Part shown: positions 22,545 to 34,043 of the stretch, piece after piece
Layout: the number at the start of each line of letters is the position of its first letter
Position numbering within the stretch: the first letter of the stretch is position 1
Assembly: GCF_900497805.2 (NCBI RefSeq)
Contig: NW_020954611.1
Coordinates: 8,437,908-8,501,907 of the forward strand
DNA length: 64,000 nucleotides
Source of the DNA: Vombatus ursinus
Taxonomy: Eukaryota; Chordata; Mammalia; Diprotodontia; Vombatidae
Direction of reading: 5' to 3'
Program-made: the position numbers and the translations under genes
The notes under the pieces: model-generated
What the model was told of the DNA's origin: nothing
Seen by the model: the letters and a program-made list of their open reading frames with translations, nothing else
Databases searched by the model: none

Positions 22545-22898
22545 AATTCATTGAATCACCATCTATCCCACTCCCTTCCACTGAACTCAAGGAGCATCAG
22601 TATGCTGAGATTTTCAGGGTTCAAAGGGATTTAGTAGACCTAGGGCTTAGGCCCCAAGGAAGCTTTAGACACAGCACTATAATTACTACTAAAAGTTCAA
22701 CTGCCTTGTGGATTAACTAGGCTTTTATGCCCTAGTCTAGGAACCTAACTTACATCTGTAACAGTGAATCTATGAGGAAACAATGTTCTCCAACTTCCAA
22801 ACGGCTGGTTGACAATCAAACTTTGAAAAGTAACCGTGAAAAAGTTTAAAAAATAATAAAAAAGAAAAGCAACCATGAAAAGCAACCAAAAGGAGCCA
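22545..22898. other. Intergenic stretch, nothing recognised
   Basis: No repeat or frame of note. Confidence 0.4.
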
Positions 22899-24002
22899 CT
22901 TTATTAATTTTTAATGATTTTTTGTTTGATATTTTACTTTTCCCAATTACATGTAAAAAACAGTTTTTAACATTAGTTTTTTAAAAATGAGTTCCAAATC
23001 CTCTCTCTCCTTCCCCATCCCCTTATTGAGAAGGCAAGCAATTTGATATAGGTTATACATATACAGTCATGTAAAACATATTTCCATATTGTGAAAGAAA
23101 ACACAGACCAAAACAAAGAAAAAAAAGCAAGAAAAATAAAGAAATTTTGGAAAGTATGCTTTGATCTGCATTCAGACTCCATCAGTTCTTTCTCTCAGGA
23201 TGGATAGAACTTTCATCCTAAGTTCTTTGTAATTGTCTTGGATCTTTGTATTGTTGAGAATAGATAAGTCATTCACAGTTGATCATTGTACAATATTGCT
23301 ATTACTGTGTACATGTTCTCCTGGTTCTGTTCATTTTACTTTGCATCAGTTCATGCAGGTCTTTCCAGGTTTTTCTGAGAGCATCCTGCTCTTTATTTCT
23401 TTTAGCACAGTAGTATTTCATCACAATCATACCACAACTTGTTCAGCCATTCCCCAATTGATGAGCAACCCCTCACTTTCAAATTCTTTGCTACCACAAA
23501 AAGAGTTGCTATAAATATTTTTTGTACATAGAAGTTCTTTCCCTTTTTGTCTTTTATCTCTTTGGGATACAGACCTAGTGGTAATATTGCTGGGCCAAAG
23601 GTATGCAGGGTTTCATAGCCCTTTGGGCATAAGTCCAAATTGCTCTCCAGAATGGTTGAATCAGTTCATAACGCCTCCAACAGTTCATTAGTATCTCAAT
23701 TTTCCCACATCCCCTCCAACATTTGTCATTTTTCTTTTCTGTCATAATAGCCAATCTTACAGGAGTGTGATGGTACCTCTGAGTTGTTCTAATTTGCATT
23801 TCTCTAATCAATACTGATTTAGAGCATTTTTTCACATGACTATAGATAGCTTTGATTTCTTCATCTGAAAACTGCTTGTTCATATCCTTTGACCATTTAT
23901 CATTTGGGGAATGATTTGTATTCTTATAAATTTGACTCAGTTCTTTATTATATATTTGAGAAATGAGACCTTTATCAGAGAAACTTGATGTAAAATTTTT
24001 TT
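22899..24002 (-). mobile_element. L1 3' end, antisense
   Basis: 'ttttcccaattacatgtaaa', 'ttgatcattgtacaatattg', 'gggatacagacctagtgg' and 'tctaatttgcatttctcta' are the antisense of L1 ORF2 C-terminus and 3' UTR. The decayed protein reading (MLKC-like CWRGCGKIEILMNCWW block) matches ORF2. Confidence 0.92.
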
Positions 24003-24242
24003 CAGTTATGATTACTGTGTATTTCCCTCCATCCTATTGCCCCCCATCTCTCTCTCTCTCTTTCTCTCTTTCCTCCCCTCTCCCTCCCTCTTGTTCTCTT
24101 GCTCTCTCTCCTTCCATCCTGTGAATCATCAAAAGTATTTTCCTTCCAATTACCACCTCCCACAATCTGCCCTCCCTTCTACTAATTTAATTAATGCCTT
24201 TCATTGTATACCCTACACTTTCATCTTAGCAAAAAAGATGAG
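24003..24242 (-). mobile_element. L1/HAL1 upstream segment fused to the 3' end
   Basis: 'tcagttatgattactgtgta' then 'ccctccatcctattgcccccc' match the region after ORF1 seen at 53.39-53.42 kb, so about the whole ORF2 body is missing between this segment and the preceding 3' end. Confidence 0.4.
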
Positions 24243-24261
24243 TTGATCTTCACCAACTATT

Positions 24262-24405
24262 GGACAATTTAGAGTTGCTTGTAGTACATAGAGATTCAGC
24301 CTTGTCAAGGCTCATACCACCAATATATGTCAGATGCAGGACTGGAATACAAGTCTTCCTGACTCCAAGGCCAACTCTCTATCCATTACACCAGGTGTCC
24401 TCTCC
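24262..24405 (-). repeat. MIR-like SINE remnant, antisense
   Basis: 'caagtcttcctgactccaagg' and 'ctatccattacaccaggtgtc' are the antisense head of a tRNA-derived SINE. Confidence 0.6.
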
Positions 24406-24639
24406 CAACAGCTGCTTTACTGCACTTAACAGCAGATCTTATAGAGGCCTCCTTCAACATTTGCAGGTCTCCCCTCCCCCTTTCCTTGGAAGGTGCATCC
24501 CGACAAAATTCACATTTCAATCCATGCAAAATGGCTTTGTTCTTCAGCTGGGCAGGAGCTATGATGATCCTCTTTTTTTCTCCAAGGAGCACACTGTTAA
24601 TTAATTAACTAGAAGGATCAAGTGAATAAATACAGATGT

Positions 24640-24692
24640 ATATATGTATATGTGTGTGTTATATATACAAATATGTATATGTATGCATATAT
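24640..24692 (+). repeat. (TATG)n/(TA)n-rich simple repeat
   Basis: 'gtatatatgtatatgtgtgtg' and similar, imperfect. Confidence 0.75.
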
Positions 24693-25137
24693 AATTGGTG
24701 GAAGCTACATTGAGGTATATTTAGTCATGTGGTATATGAATGTAATGGAATACTATCACACACAAGAAATTGTGAATATGAGGAATTTAGAGAAACATGA
24801 AAGGACTTTTACTAACTGATGCAAAGTAAAGTAAGCAGAACCAGAAAAATAATATGCACGACTACAATATAAAAAAAATCAATAAAATAAAACCGAACAC
24901 TATGTAATTATAATGACTAATTTTGGCCCCAGAAAAGAGATGAAGAAATGCACCTCCGTCCTTTCACTAGAGAGGTGGGGAGAACATGGGATTGGAATAT
25001 CACATATGCTGTCATATAGGGTTGGTATGTCAATTGATTTTGTTTAACTGTTATGCTGGGATTTTTTTAATGTGTCACAAGGAGCAGTTCATTGGATAGG
25101 TAAGGGTATATCTAGATATGATTATAAATTTTTTAAA
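24693..25137 (+). mobile_element. Older L1 3' end, host of a nested L1
   Basis: 'aatggaatactatcacacac', 'ctgatgcaaagtaaagtaag', 'tgactaattttggccccag'. Its end continues after the nested L1 at about 26,328 ('aaaagggatcaataaaaag'). The same family occurs at 46.0-46.7 kb. Confidence 0.65.
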
Positions 25138-26309
25138 TTTTATTTATTTATTTTTAGTTTTCAACATTCACTTCCATAAGATTTTTGAGTTCCAAATTTT
25201 CTCCCCCTCCCTCTCCTCTCCCTACCCCGAGATGGCATGCAATCTGATACAGGCTCTACATATACATTCTTATTAAACATACTTTCACATTAGTCATGTT
25301 GTAAAGAAGAATTAGAACCAATGGAAGGGACCACAAGAAAGAAGAAACAAAACAACAAAAAAAGCAAATAGTATGCTTCAATCTGCATTCAGACTCCATA
25401 GTTCTTTTTCTGGATGTGGATGGCATTTTCCATCATGAATCTTTTGGAGTTTCTTAGATCCTTGCATTGCTAAGAAGAAGTAAGTCTATCAAAGTTAGTC
25501 ATCGCACAATGTGGCTGTTACTGGGTAAAACGTTCTCCTGGTTCTGCTCACTTCACGCAGCATTAGACCATACAAGTCTTTCCAGGTTTTTCTGAAGTCT
25601 GCTGCTCATTGTTTCTTACAGCACAATAGTATTCCATTACATTCATATACTACAACTTGTTCAGCCATTCTCCAATTGATGGGCATCCCCTCAATTTCCA
25701 ATTCTTGGCCACCACAAAAAGAGCTGTTATAAATAACTTTGTACATGTGGGTGCTTCTCCCATTTTTCTGTTGTCTTTGGGATACAGACCTAGAAGTGGT
25801 ACTGCTGGGTCAAAGGGTATGCACATTTTTATAGCCCTTTGGGCATAGTTCCAAATTGCTCCCCAGAATGGTTGGATCAGTTCATAACTCCACCAACAAT
25901 GCATTAGTGTTCCAATTTTCCCACATCTTCTCCAACACTTATCATTTTCCTGTTTTGTCATGTTAGCCAATCTGATAGGTGTGATGTGTTTCCTTGGAGT
26001 TGTTTTGATTTACATTTTTCTAATCAATAGTGATTTAGAGCATTTTTTCATGATTGTAGATAGCTTTAATTTCTTCATCTGAAAACTGTTCATATCCTTT
26101 GATCATTTATCAATTGGGATATGACTTGTATTCTCATAAATCAACTCAGTTCTCTATATATTTTAGAAATGAGGCCTTTATCAGAGACATTGGCTGTAAA
26201 AATTGTTTCCCAGCTTTCTGCTTCCTTTGGTTGCGTGGATTTACTTGTGCAAAAACTTTTCAATTTAATGTAATCAAAATTATCCATTTTGCATTTCATA
26301 ATGTGATGT
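25138..26309 (-). mobile_element. L1 3' end, antisense, nested in an older L1
   Basis: ORF2 C-terminal reading with CWRRCGKIGTLMHCWWSY, then EAPTCTKLFITALFVVAKNW. The flanks 'gattataaattttttaaa' (25,120) and 'gattgtaaatttttaaaa' (26,310) look like a duplication. The 5' end of the piece still has 'gtaatcaaaattatccattt'. Confidence 0.93.
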
Positions 26310-26344
26310 GATTGTAAATTTTTAAAAAATAAAAGGGATCAATA

Positions 26345-27060
26345 AAAAGAAGCAACCAGATAATCCCTTGTCAGTGATATTGTAGAAGGGATTCTTGGTC
26401 AGGTGGAAGTTGGACTAGATGACCCTCGAAGTCTTTTCCAATGGCAAGATTCTGTGAATGCTTGTACTACCTGCATCACAGATTGTTGTATATACAGAAA
26501 GCATTTTGTAAACCTGAAAGTGTTGTAGAACTGTGAGTCGTCATCATTCTTCCCACCATAAAATGACAGCAAGAGAAGTAAAGGACCTAAATGATTTATC
26601 GTTGAATAATCAAAAACAGACCACTGTGTATCCAAATAAAAGGAAAGATAAATAAATAGTATTAAGCTTGAGTCATGAAAACATAAAATGGATGATTAAT
26701 ATAACTTAAAATGTTGGACTTATTACATATAGTACTAAAAGACAACTTGATCTTCCCATGCTAAAATTAATCAAGACATAATGCTGAAATCATACATACA
26801 AGTTGTAGGAAATGGTAGGACTTAGTCTGCAAAATTACTTTTTTAAATTACAAAAGAACAGGCAGACTAGAGATCTTGGTTCCGATACTGCCCCAACAGA
26901 TACTAAATGTGTGATGTTTGGTATGTCCCCCAAGTGCCCCCAAGTAATTAGAAAGACTAAATTACAGACAAATCAAATTATTTTTAAAAAATAATCAACA
27001 GATAATAAACACTATGGAATCTTATATCTCTACATCTCTCAGTTGTATAATTGTAAAGAT
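26345..27060. other. Intergenic stretch with one MIR-like piece
   Basis: A MIR-like tail at about 26,370-26,470 ('ttggactagatgaccctcg'). The rest is AT-rich without recognisable features. Confidence 0.4.
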
Positions 27061-27065
27061 GTGAA

Positions 27066-27308
27066 ATGGGCAGTTTAGTGGCAAAGTGGATACAGCACCA
27101 GGCCTGGAGTCAGGAAGATTCATCTACCCAAGTTCAAATCTGGCCTCAGACACTTCCTAGCTGTGTGACCCTGATAAGCCTGTTTGCCTCAATTTCCTCA
27201 TCTATAAAATGAGCTAGAGAAGGCAATGGCAAACCACTCTAGTATCTTTACCAAGAAAACCCCAAAAGGGGTCATAGAGAGTCAGAAACAACTAAACAAC
27301 AAAAAAAA
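27066..27308 (+). repeat. SINE with RTE-like tail (Mar1 type)
   Basis: 'agtggcaaagtggatacagc', 'gagaaggcaatggcaaacc', 'aagaaaaccccaaaagggg', 'caactaaacaacaaaa'. Confidence 0.92.
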
Positions 27309-27309
27309 G

Positions 27310-28100
27310 TTGGGGAATATTGCTTTGCCTCTTTCCCTTTAGAATCCTTTTTCTAACATGCCCTATATCAGTGTGGAGATTATTCTCATAAAAATTTAAC
27401 ATAGCTAGGGAAAGTATGTAAGCACATAGGTCAGTGGTTATCTTGTTTCAGTATTTATAAAGTCCAAGATTTTTTCCATGCCTTTCTTATCTTTTCCTTT
27501 GGAATAGAGCCTTGGATTCCCTCACAAATGTATTGCTTCCAGCATGGATCTTCTCTATGTACACTTAGTCTTTTTCTACTTTCTATTTGTTTTCTTCAGT
27601 GCCATTTCTAAACACTCTATAAGCACAGATGGGACAAAGGTATTAGAATCCAAGTATGGTAACACTACTGTCTTCACTCATGAAAAGTTTGTTATAATAT
27701 TTTTGTAGACCTTTTCCATTTTTCTTCCATTTGTTGTCCTTTAATTTTCATTTTTTCATTTTTAAAAGCCCCTGGGATGACTTTGTTTAGTTGGGTCTCT
27801 CACCAAGCTTTCTTTAAACTAGTTTTACCCTTTACTGTTTTTCTCTGCATTATGAGGTGATACCCATCAAAATTTCCTATCATTTTTCTTTATAAGATTT
27901 TATAAATGAACTAATATTCTAAAGTAGTGTCATGTTTGGCAAGCATCTCTCTGCAGATAAGTCAATGCTTGTAGCCTAAAGACATTTTTTTTGGATTTTT
28001 TGTTCTTCTTATTATAACAATAAATAGATTTGTATTGTTTAAACATCTTTATAAACATTATAATTGATGCCAATTAACTTCCTACAGTCCGAAATATATA
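27310..28100. other. Intergenic stretch, nothing recognised
   Basis: AT-rich with no convincing frame or repeat. Confidence 0.4.
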
Positions 28101-28400
28101 TGAAATATAGAATTTTAAAGCTGGAAGGGCAGTTAGAATTCATGTAGTCCAAGATTCTCATTTTACAGATGAGAATGTTGGACTATATGATCTTGGGACA
28201 AGTTAAGCAATTTGACAAAGGTCAAAGGATCATAAATTTAGAAATGTTGTTTAGAGCTATGCTCAGAGAGGTCAGGTGACTTGCTCCAGGTATTAAGGAG
28301 CAGAGCAAAGATTCAAACCTCAAATCTGACTCTAAATTCAGTGCTCACAGAGCCAATTAGTGGCAAAGTTAGACCTAGAAGTCAGATCCCTTGATTTCCA
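28100..28400 (-). repeat. MIR-like SINE remnants
   Basis: 'ctcattttacagatgagaatg', 'agaggtcaggtgacttgctcc'. Possibly two overlapping remnants. Confidence 0.5.
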
Positions 28401-28496
28401 TTATATCTTTGAGGATAACACAATCCTTTCTTACAAAATAAAAGCATTATACTAACTTACATAAATGCCTATAGGATTTATTAAACCCAGGGTGAT

Positions 28497-28620
28497 TGTG
28501 TATATGTGTCTAGATACACATACATACATGTGAATATATAAAGAAGTGTGAATGTGTATATATACAGTGTGCATGTAGAAATATATTGTATATGTATATA
28601 TATATTTCTACATATACACA
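28497..28620. repeat. TA/TG-rich simple repeat with a small palindrome
   Basis: 'tgtagaaatata' near 28,573 is answered by 'tatatttctaca' near 28,600, so the tract could fold. Confidence 0.6.
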
Positions 28621-28639
28621 GAGGTCCTATAACATAGCA

Positions 28640-29930
28640 AAGCAATTTTACAGACCAAAACCTTTTTTTCCCTAACTAGCTATAAAGTACTTCGTGCCCA
28701 CAGCAGCCATGGGATGGGGAGTTGATGTCCAGTCGCTTAAGACCTTTGTCAGCTTCAGTCCAGACTTTCTGTATGTATACCTAAATGAGTCATAGTGCAG
28801 ATTTTGGTAATGGAGAATATTGGACTTTCAGGTAAGTAAAATCTCATTTTTTCCTTGAAATTTTATCTAGCAACTATTTGATTGTGTGAGGGGCTTTTGT
28901 TTTTGTTTTGGGGGTTTGTTTGTTTTTTCTTTACCACCATAGCAATAGCTTTAAAATACACATACAAGATTCAGGAAAATTGCTTCACTTCTCAAGTGGG
29001 ATTCATGTAGTGTTGTGAATCAGCACTTTTATACCCTTTGACTTTGGCAATAAAAGTTTGTCCTGGGAGATAACAGCTTTCTCAAAGGGTCCAAATGACT
29101 CTGAGACACATACACAAATTTTAACCAGTTCTTTAATAGGACCAAGTACAAATGTAAAGGCTTGCAAAAAGTCACACCTATTATAGCTGCTTGGGGGTAT
29201 CCAGCCTACAAAGTAACCCCAAATGTAGGATATAAATTAGAAATGCTCCAGACCATAAAGCTACCTCTTATTTTAAAGAAGGTACAAATACTGAAAGGTA
29301 ACCAATAAGACTGACAGTCTTTCCCTGGAAGCTCCTTGATCTTTGAATGACTTATAAGAGGCAATTTTGTACCAAGACAAGAATATAAAATTGCTGCTAC
29401 CTATCCTAAAGGCATAGTGTGCTTAAGATAGTAGATACATATTTTATTGATTTTCTGTGCCCCCTTAGTTTTGAGGCATCTCACTTGTTTCACCCTTCTT
29501 ATGCCTCTGAGTCCCCCTCTTAGAATTCTGTGGTACTGAGTTGCATGTGCATTCAAACTTAAACAAGAAAGAAAAATGGCCAACTTTGTTAGCTGATAGC
29601 TATAAAGGTATTTTGAATAATCCACCCTGGTCCAGGCTGGAAGATGTTATTTGATGTGGTTTTAGTACAAATATGAGTTATAAAATATACATTTTGCCCC
29701 ACAATCCCACCACTTTTATTCATATAACTTCTTGCTAACCTGTCTATCCCATCTCCCCCTCTAATCTATGCATTTCTGCATAACTATGGCATGCCCACTT
29801 CTGCACCTCCATTCCCTCTGCCCTCAGTTAAAAATCTACTTCTTACAAATATTACCACACTCCCAATGATTTTCTCATCCTCACTGTATCCACTTAGATC
29901 TGCAAACCTCTCACAGATTCCAAGATGTGC
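28640..29930. other. Intergenic stretch 3' of FGFBP3, nothing recognised
   Basis: No known repeat recognised. Part may belong to the FGFBP3 3' UTR if a distal poly(A) site is used. Confidence 0.4.
29715..29720 (-). promoter_or_regulatory. Candidate poly(A) signal for FGFBP3 (AATAAA)
   Basis: The plus strand reads 'cttttattc', so the minus strand has AATAAA about 810 bases after the FGFBP3 stop. No AATAAA was seen nearer. Another AATAAA on the minus strand lies at 29,443-29,448. Which one is used cannot be told from sequence alone. Confidence 0.3.
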
Positions 29931-29934
29931 AGGT

Positions 29935-30240
29935 GTGTGTATATACACATATATGTATATGTGTATTTATGTGTGGTTCATAAAAGGTAGCATGATATAA
30001 CAGACAGAAGGTCAGCCTTGGAGTAGGAAGACCTGGGCTCACGTCGTGTCCACACACATATTAGATGTATAACCATGAACATGTCACTTAACTTCTCACT
30101 GCCCTTAGGCAACTCTATATATTTCGATATATATCCATACAGATATATCTCATGGAGATTATAGAGATATGTATTTAGTTCTCCGTATCTCTATGAAGAT
30201 ATATATTTATGGAAATGTATAGAGATATATATTTGGTTTT
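29935..30240. repeat. AT-rich simple repeats flanking a MIR-like SINE
   Basis: TA/TG tracts at 29,935-29,975 and 'agagatat'-type tracts at 30,110-30,240. A MIR-like SINE ('aggaagacctgggctcacg') sits at 30,000-30,115, plus strand. Confidence 0.6.
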
Positions 30241-30529
30241 GTTCTCCACACCATGTTGCTAGGGTCCCAAACCTTCACATCTTTAAATTTCCTAACAATA
30301 ATCCCTTCCATCCCCTTTTCCCTCATCCCAAAGTCCCCAGACTAGAACCTGAGCTCTTCTGTGCTTATTCCCATTTTCCGACTCATTCTTCTACTGTTGC
30401 CCTGGGGACTCTTCCCTAATCGTCCCCACTCCTTCTCAACCACTCCCTTTGCAGGCCCCCTTTCTCCCTTTCTCCCTTTGCCCCCCCTTCCCCTCTCCCT
30501 TCCCCCTCCCCCCGCAGCCGTATTTCGGA

Positions 30530-31381
30530 TCAGCCATTCCAGAAGTTGACGAAGAAATTGCACAGCGAGTGCCACTTTTCTGCGCAGTAGGTTTCTGTCA
30601 ACTCTTCGTTAAACTCCAACGGGCCCCCCGGTGCTGGCCCAGCTTCCATGGGCCTCTCCTCGTCCGATGGCGGGGTCTCTTTGCGTTTGCCCCCGTTGCC
30701 TTTCTTCCCAGGACCCTCCTCTTTGGCCACGCCGCGCAGAGCCGGGGTCCCCGACGGCGGCGGGGCTCGGGGAAGATTCACTCCTTCCTCAGCTCCGTGG
30801 GCGGGCTCCCGGCCACGACTCTGGCCCCTTGCGCGGCCCTTGCTCTTGCTCTTGCCCTGGCCGGGGTGCGTGGTGGCGGCCGAGCTGGCCCCAGCACTGG
30901 CGGCGTCGAGCGGCTGGGTCACCAGGTGGAGCTCAGCCCCTTGTCCCTTCTTGCCGCCACAAAGCCGAGCTTTGAGCGGAGCTGGGTCGTGGCAGGGCCG
31001 CCTCTTCTTCCTCAGCTTCCCCACCACCTGCTTCCAATACTGCGGACCGCGGGCGTTGTACGCGGCGCAGCGCTGCGGCTCTCCGCGGTAGGCGCACTGG
31101 TAGCGCGACCCGTCCGGGCTCTGGCAGCTCACTGCGAGCTCGCTGCCCGCGCCGGCTCCCTCGGCGCCCATAGCGGACGAGTCTCCGGGGGCCGGCAGCA
31201 GGATCTGCCAGCTACACGCATGTTGCTCGGGGTTGGAGAAGCGACCCGAGGAGCCCCCAGTGGGGCCAGGGACCGACTCGGCCGCTCCCCGTGTGCTATC
31301 CTTGTTCTTCCTGGCTGTCGATGCCCCGAGGAGGCAGCAGCCGAGGAGCAGAATGGGGAAAGACAGCCTGGAAAACCTCAT
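30530..31381 (-). CDS. FGFBP3: Fibroblast growth factor-binding protein 3, complete single coding exon
   Basis: Secreted carrier that binds FGFs and releases them from heparan sulfate in the extracellular matrix (known for the FGFBP family). The protein has 283 residues; the human one, from memory, has about 258. Residues 1-23 form a signal peptide with a hydrophobic core and likely cleavage after STA. The N-terminal domain has cysteines at 56, 86, 96, 105, 130 and 141, with QHACSW, CQSPDG, RKKRRPCHDPAP and KARLCGGKKG, all matching the human protein as I recall it. Residues about 155-250 are a variable, basic, low-complexity linker. The C-terminus (ELTETYCAEKWHSLCNFFVNFWNG region, Cys 266 and 274) is essentially identical to human and is the FGF-binding end in the family. 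The start is the first ATG of the open frame; the frame is open upstream but has no earlier ATG, and the signal peptide begins right there. It looks intact. Divergent from BTAF1. Confidence 0.95.
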   Translation of the reverse strand: MRFSRLSFPILLLGCCLLGASTARKNKDSTRGAAESVPGPTGGSSGRFSNPEQHACSWQILLPAPGDSSAMGAEGAGAGSELAVSCQSPDGSRYQCAYRGEPQRCAAYNARGPQYWKQVVGKLRKKRRPCHDPAPLKARLCGGKKGQGAELHLVTQPLDAASAGASSAATTHPGQGKSKSKGRARGQSRGREPAHGAEEGVNLPRAPPPSGTPALRGVAKEEGPGKKGNGGKRKETPPSDEERPMEAGPAPGGPLEFNEELTETYCAEKWHSLCNFFVNFWNG

Positions 31382-31420
31382 TGCCTGGGATCTCTGCCGC
31401 TTCGAGATGCTCCGGGCATT
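30590..31420. other. CpG-rich island over the FGFBP3 coding exon
   Basis: CpG dinucleotides are dense here (for example 'gcggcggggctcgggg', 'ggaccgcgggcgttgtacgcggcgcagcgc'), while both flanks are AT-rich. GC-rich coding exons overlapping an island are typical of this gene. Most open frames on the opposite strand here are by-products of the high GC content and are not annotated. Confidence 0.75.
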
Positions 31421-31476
31421 CAGTAACCTAGACAGCTTCAGCAGAGGAGGGGATCTGCAAAGAGCATCCCCAGGAC
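31382..31476 (-). other. FGFBP3: Probable FGFBP3 5' UTR, 3' part, after a candidate splice acceptor
   Basis: Just upstream of the FGFBP3 ATG the minus strand reads a pyrimidine-rich tract ending in 'tctctggtcgcag', with the AG at 31,477-31,478. A 5' UTR intron in FGFBP3 would fit my memory of the human gene, whose coding sequence lies in a downstream exon. The first exon is not identified, so exon structure and transcription start are inferred. Confidence 0.4.
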
Positions 31477-31509
31477 CTGCGACCAGAGACACAGACAGCA
31501 AGACGGCTT

Positions 31510-32095
31510 AACCAGGAGAACTAAAGCCTAATAGAACCTTCCCTTCTCATCCCCCTCTCCGCACCCCCCCCAATTTATTTAGTCCCATTAGGGGCCCACG
31601 TCCGTGGGCTGGGGGTTCTGAGTAGCCTGGGAACTCCGCCTCCATTAGTGCACCTGTGACACCGAGGTAAGTTAGGGGTCTATGGTCCAGCTGAACCTCC
31701 CTTCACAATCAGCACCACCCTTCCCCAAGGTCTACCGCCCAGCTCTTCAATTGATCTTCCTTGCAAGAAAATTACTGGTATATACTTTGAAATCCTTTGT
31801 GTAGAGAGCACCTGCTGGGAGTCACGGAACGTGAGGAAAAGTACGGTACCTGGCCAATTAATTAAACCTCTTCTCTTCCCCCTCTCCACAAAGCAATCCT
31901 AGAATTTCTAGCAAATATCCATGTTTCCTAGTACTTTGAACTTACCGAGTTCTGCTCGAGGTGAGGAGCCTATTAGGGTAGTGCGAATGTCCGCCTGGGG
32001 GATTAGTCTGTTTTAGAAGGGCTCACTGTGAATGAACGTGTTATCAATGGGACAGGAGGGGCCTCCGTAGATTATGCCCCTCCCAGACTTTTTCA

Positions 32096-32140
<45 letters not shown>

Positions 32141-32640
32141 CAGATGTTTTATAGCAAATGGCAATAGACTATGAAAATAAACTTTGAATTTTGCCTTCTT
32201 GTTCAAAGGGTTCTGGATAAAATACATAACATTTTAACACTTTGGTTTTTTTTTTCCTAGTTGGTGTTTCCTAACTGGTTTATTTGTTAAAAGCATTTGG
32301 TATAACTCTACTAGGAAACAGTATGGGAAACAATAGTGGTATTCAATTAAAGCAAATTTTAAAATTATTTAATGAAGACTCCCCACTTCTTGGGTAATTA
32401 GACAAGATGACTTGGCAATCAGCTTAAACTATGTATTTTATGAATATTACTGTTGTAATTACCCAATTCTTTAAAATTAATTTTGGACCTTTAAAGTATA
32501 ATGATGTTCACCTCACCCAAAATACTGGGAATGATAGTAATTCTAATCTCTTTTTCTACTATATTTTCTATTCCACAATCCTCTTCTCTGAGTTTTCTTT
32601 GAATGTTTCTAGTTGAGCTGCTGCCATTGAATTTTAGAGG
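31510..32640. other. Upstream flank of FGFBP3, probable regulatory region
   Basis: Moderately GC-rich to about 32,090, then an (AC)n repeat, then AT-rich. On the minus strand a 'ctataaaac' lies near 32,147. The FGFBP3 first exon and promoter are expected in this interval, but neither can be fixed from sequence alone. Confidence 0.4.
32097..32139 (+). repeat. (AC)n microsatellite
   Basis: 21 uninterrupted AC units. Confidence 0.97.
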
Positions 32641-32824
32641 AGGAATTTCTAGAGATCAACTGGTCCAGTTTTTTTTTTTGGAGGAAGGTCAGGTATTATC
32701 ATCCTTCATATGTAAAAGTAGGGTTCCAACTTCCAATTCCAATTAATCACAGAAAGCTGTAAAACCAGGACTGAATCAACCACAGTTATAACAAGTCCAT
32801 AATCATTTAAGGAGATTAAAATGC

Positions 32825-33040
32825 TTTGGGCTTGGAGTCAGAAAGACCTGAGTTCAAATCCCAGCTGCAGACATGTATAGCTGTGTGACTCAGGCAAGTC
32901 ACTTAACTTCTCAGCCTCAGTTTCCTTGTCTGGAAAATAAGGTTAATAATATCACCTAATCCACAGGGTTGTGAGGATCAGTATATGTAGATTGTTTTGA
33001 AAATTAAATTGCCATACAAATGCCAGTTATTATTATTGAT
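32825..33040 (+). repeat. MIR-like SINE, nearly complete
   Basis: 'gagttcaaatcccagctgc', 'tgtgtgactcaggcaagtc', 'acagggttgtgaggatcag' and '...tattattatt' end. Confidence 0.75.
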
Positions 33041-33735
33041 CATTGAATGAAGAACTACACAGAAAACATCTCGTAATTGATTGGTGAAGCATAAAAGAGC
33101 AGTGAGGCAAATACTGAAGTGGCCATAGGCAAGTGACCTCCAGGGTCAGGCCCCTCAGAGAGAAATGCTCTTAGACTCTTGAGAGGGTGGGGAGAGTTTC
33201 TCTCTCTTCTACCCCCCACTCTTTCTCCATTGACCACATTATTGGAGGGCCTAGACCTGTGGAAAACAACAATATAACAACAGAGGGCCATACTGAGGAC
33301 AAACTGAGGACAAACATGGACACAGACAGATACCGAAGAATACCCACTCAAGGAAGGAAGCAATTTCAGTAACTATGACCCCTTGAAATAGAGAGAAATG
33401 CTGGTTATGGACTCTTACAAAGGCAGCCTGAGGACAATCTGAGCCCTGTATATGAAGGAATATGTGAATGAACTGTGTATGAACACGTAAGCAATGGGAT
33501 AGGAAGAGGCTTTGTAAATTATGGCACATTACACCTTCGTGAAGACTACACAAAGGGAGAAAGGGAGAAAAGTAGAAAAGGATGCCCAATGCTAGGATTT
33601 GTGAGACCCCTAATCACCCCTTACCACATGTGATCTCTACATACCCCTAAGTGCTAGAGAGACAAAGAAAGGCAAAAATAACCACATGCAAGCAAATATG
33701 TACTATATATATATATGTATATATATATAATTGGA
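33040..33735. other. Intergenic stretch, nothing recognised
   Basis: Contains a short TA repeat at 33,700-33,730; no other structure seen. Confidence 0.4.
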
Positions 33736-33737
33736 GA

Positions 33738-33968
33738 TAATCTTAAGGGGAAGGCACTAGCATTAAGGAGAACAGGCTTCTCATACATAGCGGGATTTTA
33801 TGAAGGGAAGCCCTGAGGTGGAGATATGGAGGGAGAGCATTCCAGGCAGAGGGGATAGCCAGTGAAAATGCAAACTTCAGAAATGGAGAGCTTTGTTTGA
33901 GGAATAGCAAGATGGCAAAGGTCACTGGATGTGCTGTGTGTGTGTGTATGAGAGAGAGAGAAAGAGAA

Positions 33969-34043
<75 letters not shown>

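Noticed and set aside
23402-25970. Minus-strand frames of about 78-106 codons as possible genes
   Set aside because: Their sequences (CWRRCGKIGTLMHCWW and similar) are L1 ORF2 C-terminal remnants.
30449-31426. 325-codon plus-strand frame opposite FGFBP3
   Set aside because: It is the antisense shadow of the GC-rich FGFBP3 exon and shows no recognisable domain; the minus-strand frame matches a known protein end to end.
31382-31501. FGFBP3 start extended 40 codons upstream
   Set aside because: The extended frame begins with a TTG codon, has no ATG before 31,381, would bury the signal peptide and crosses a likely splice acceptor.
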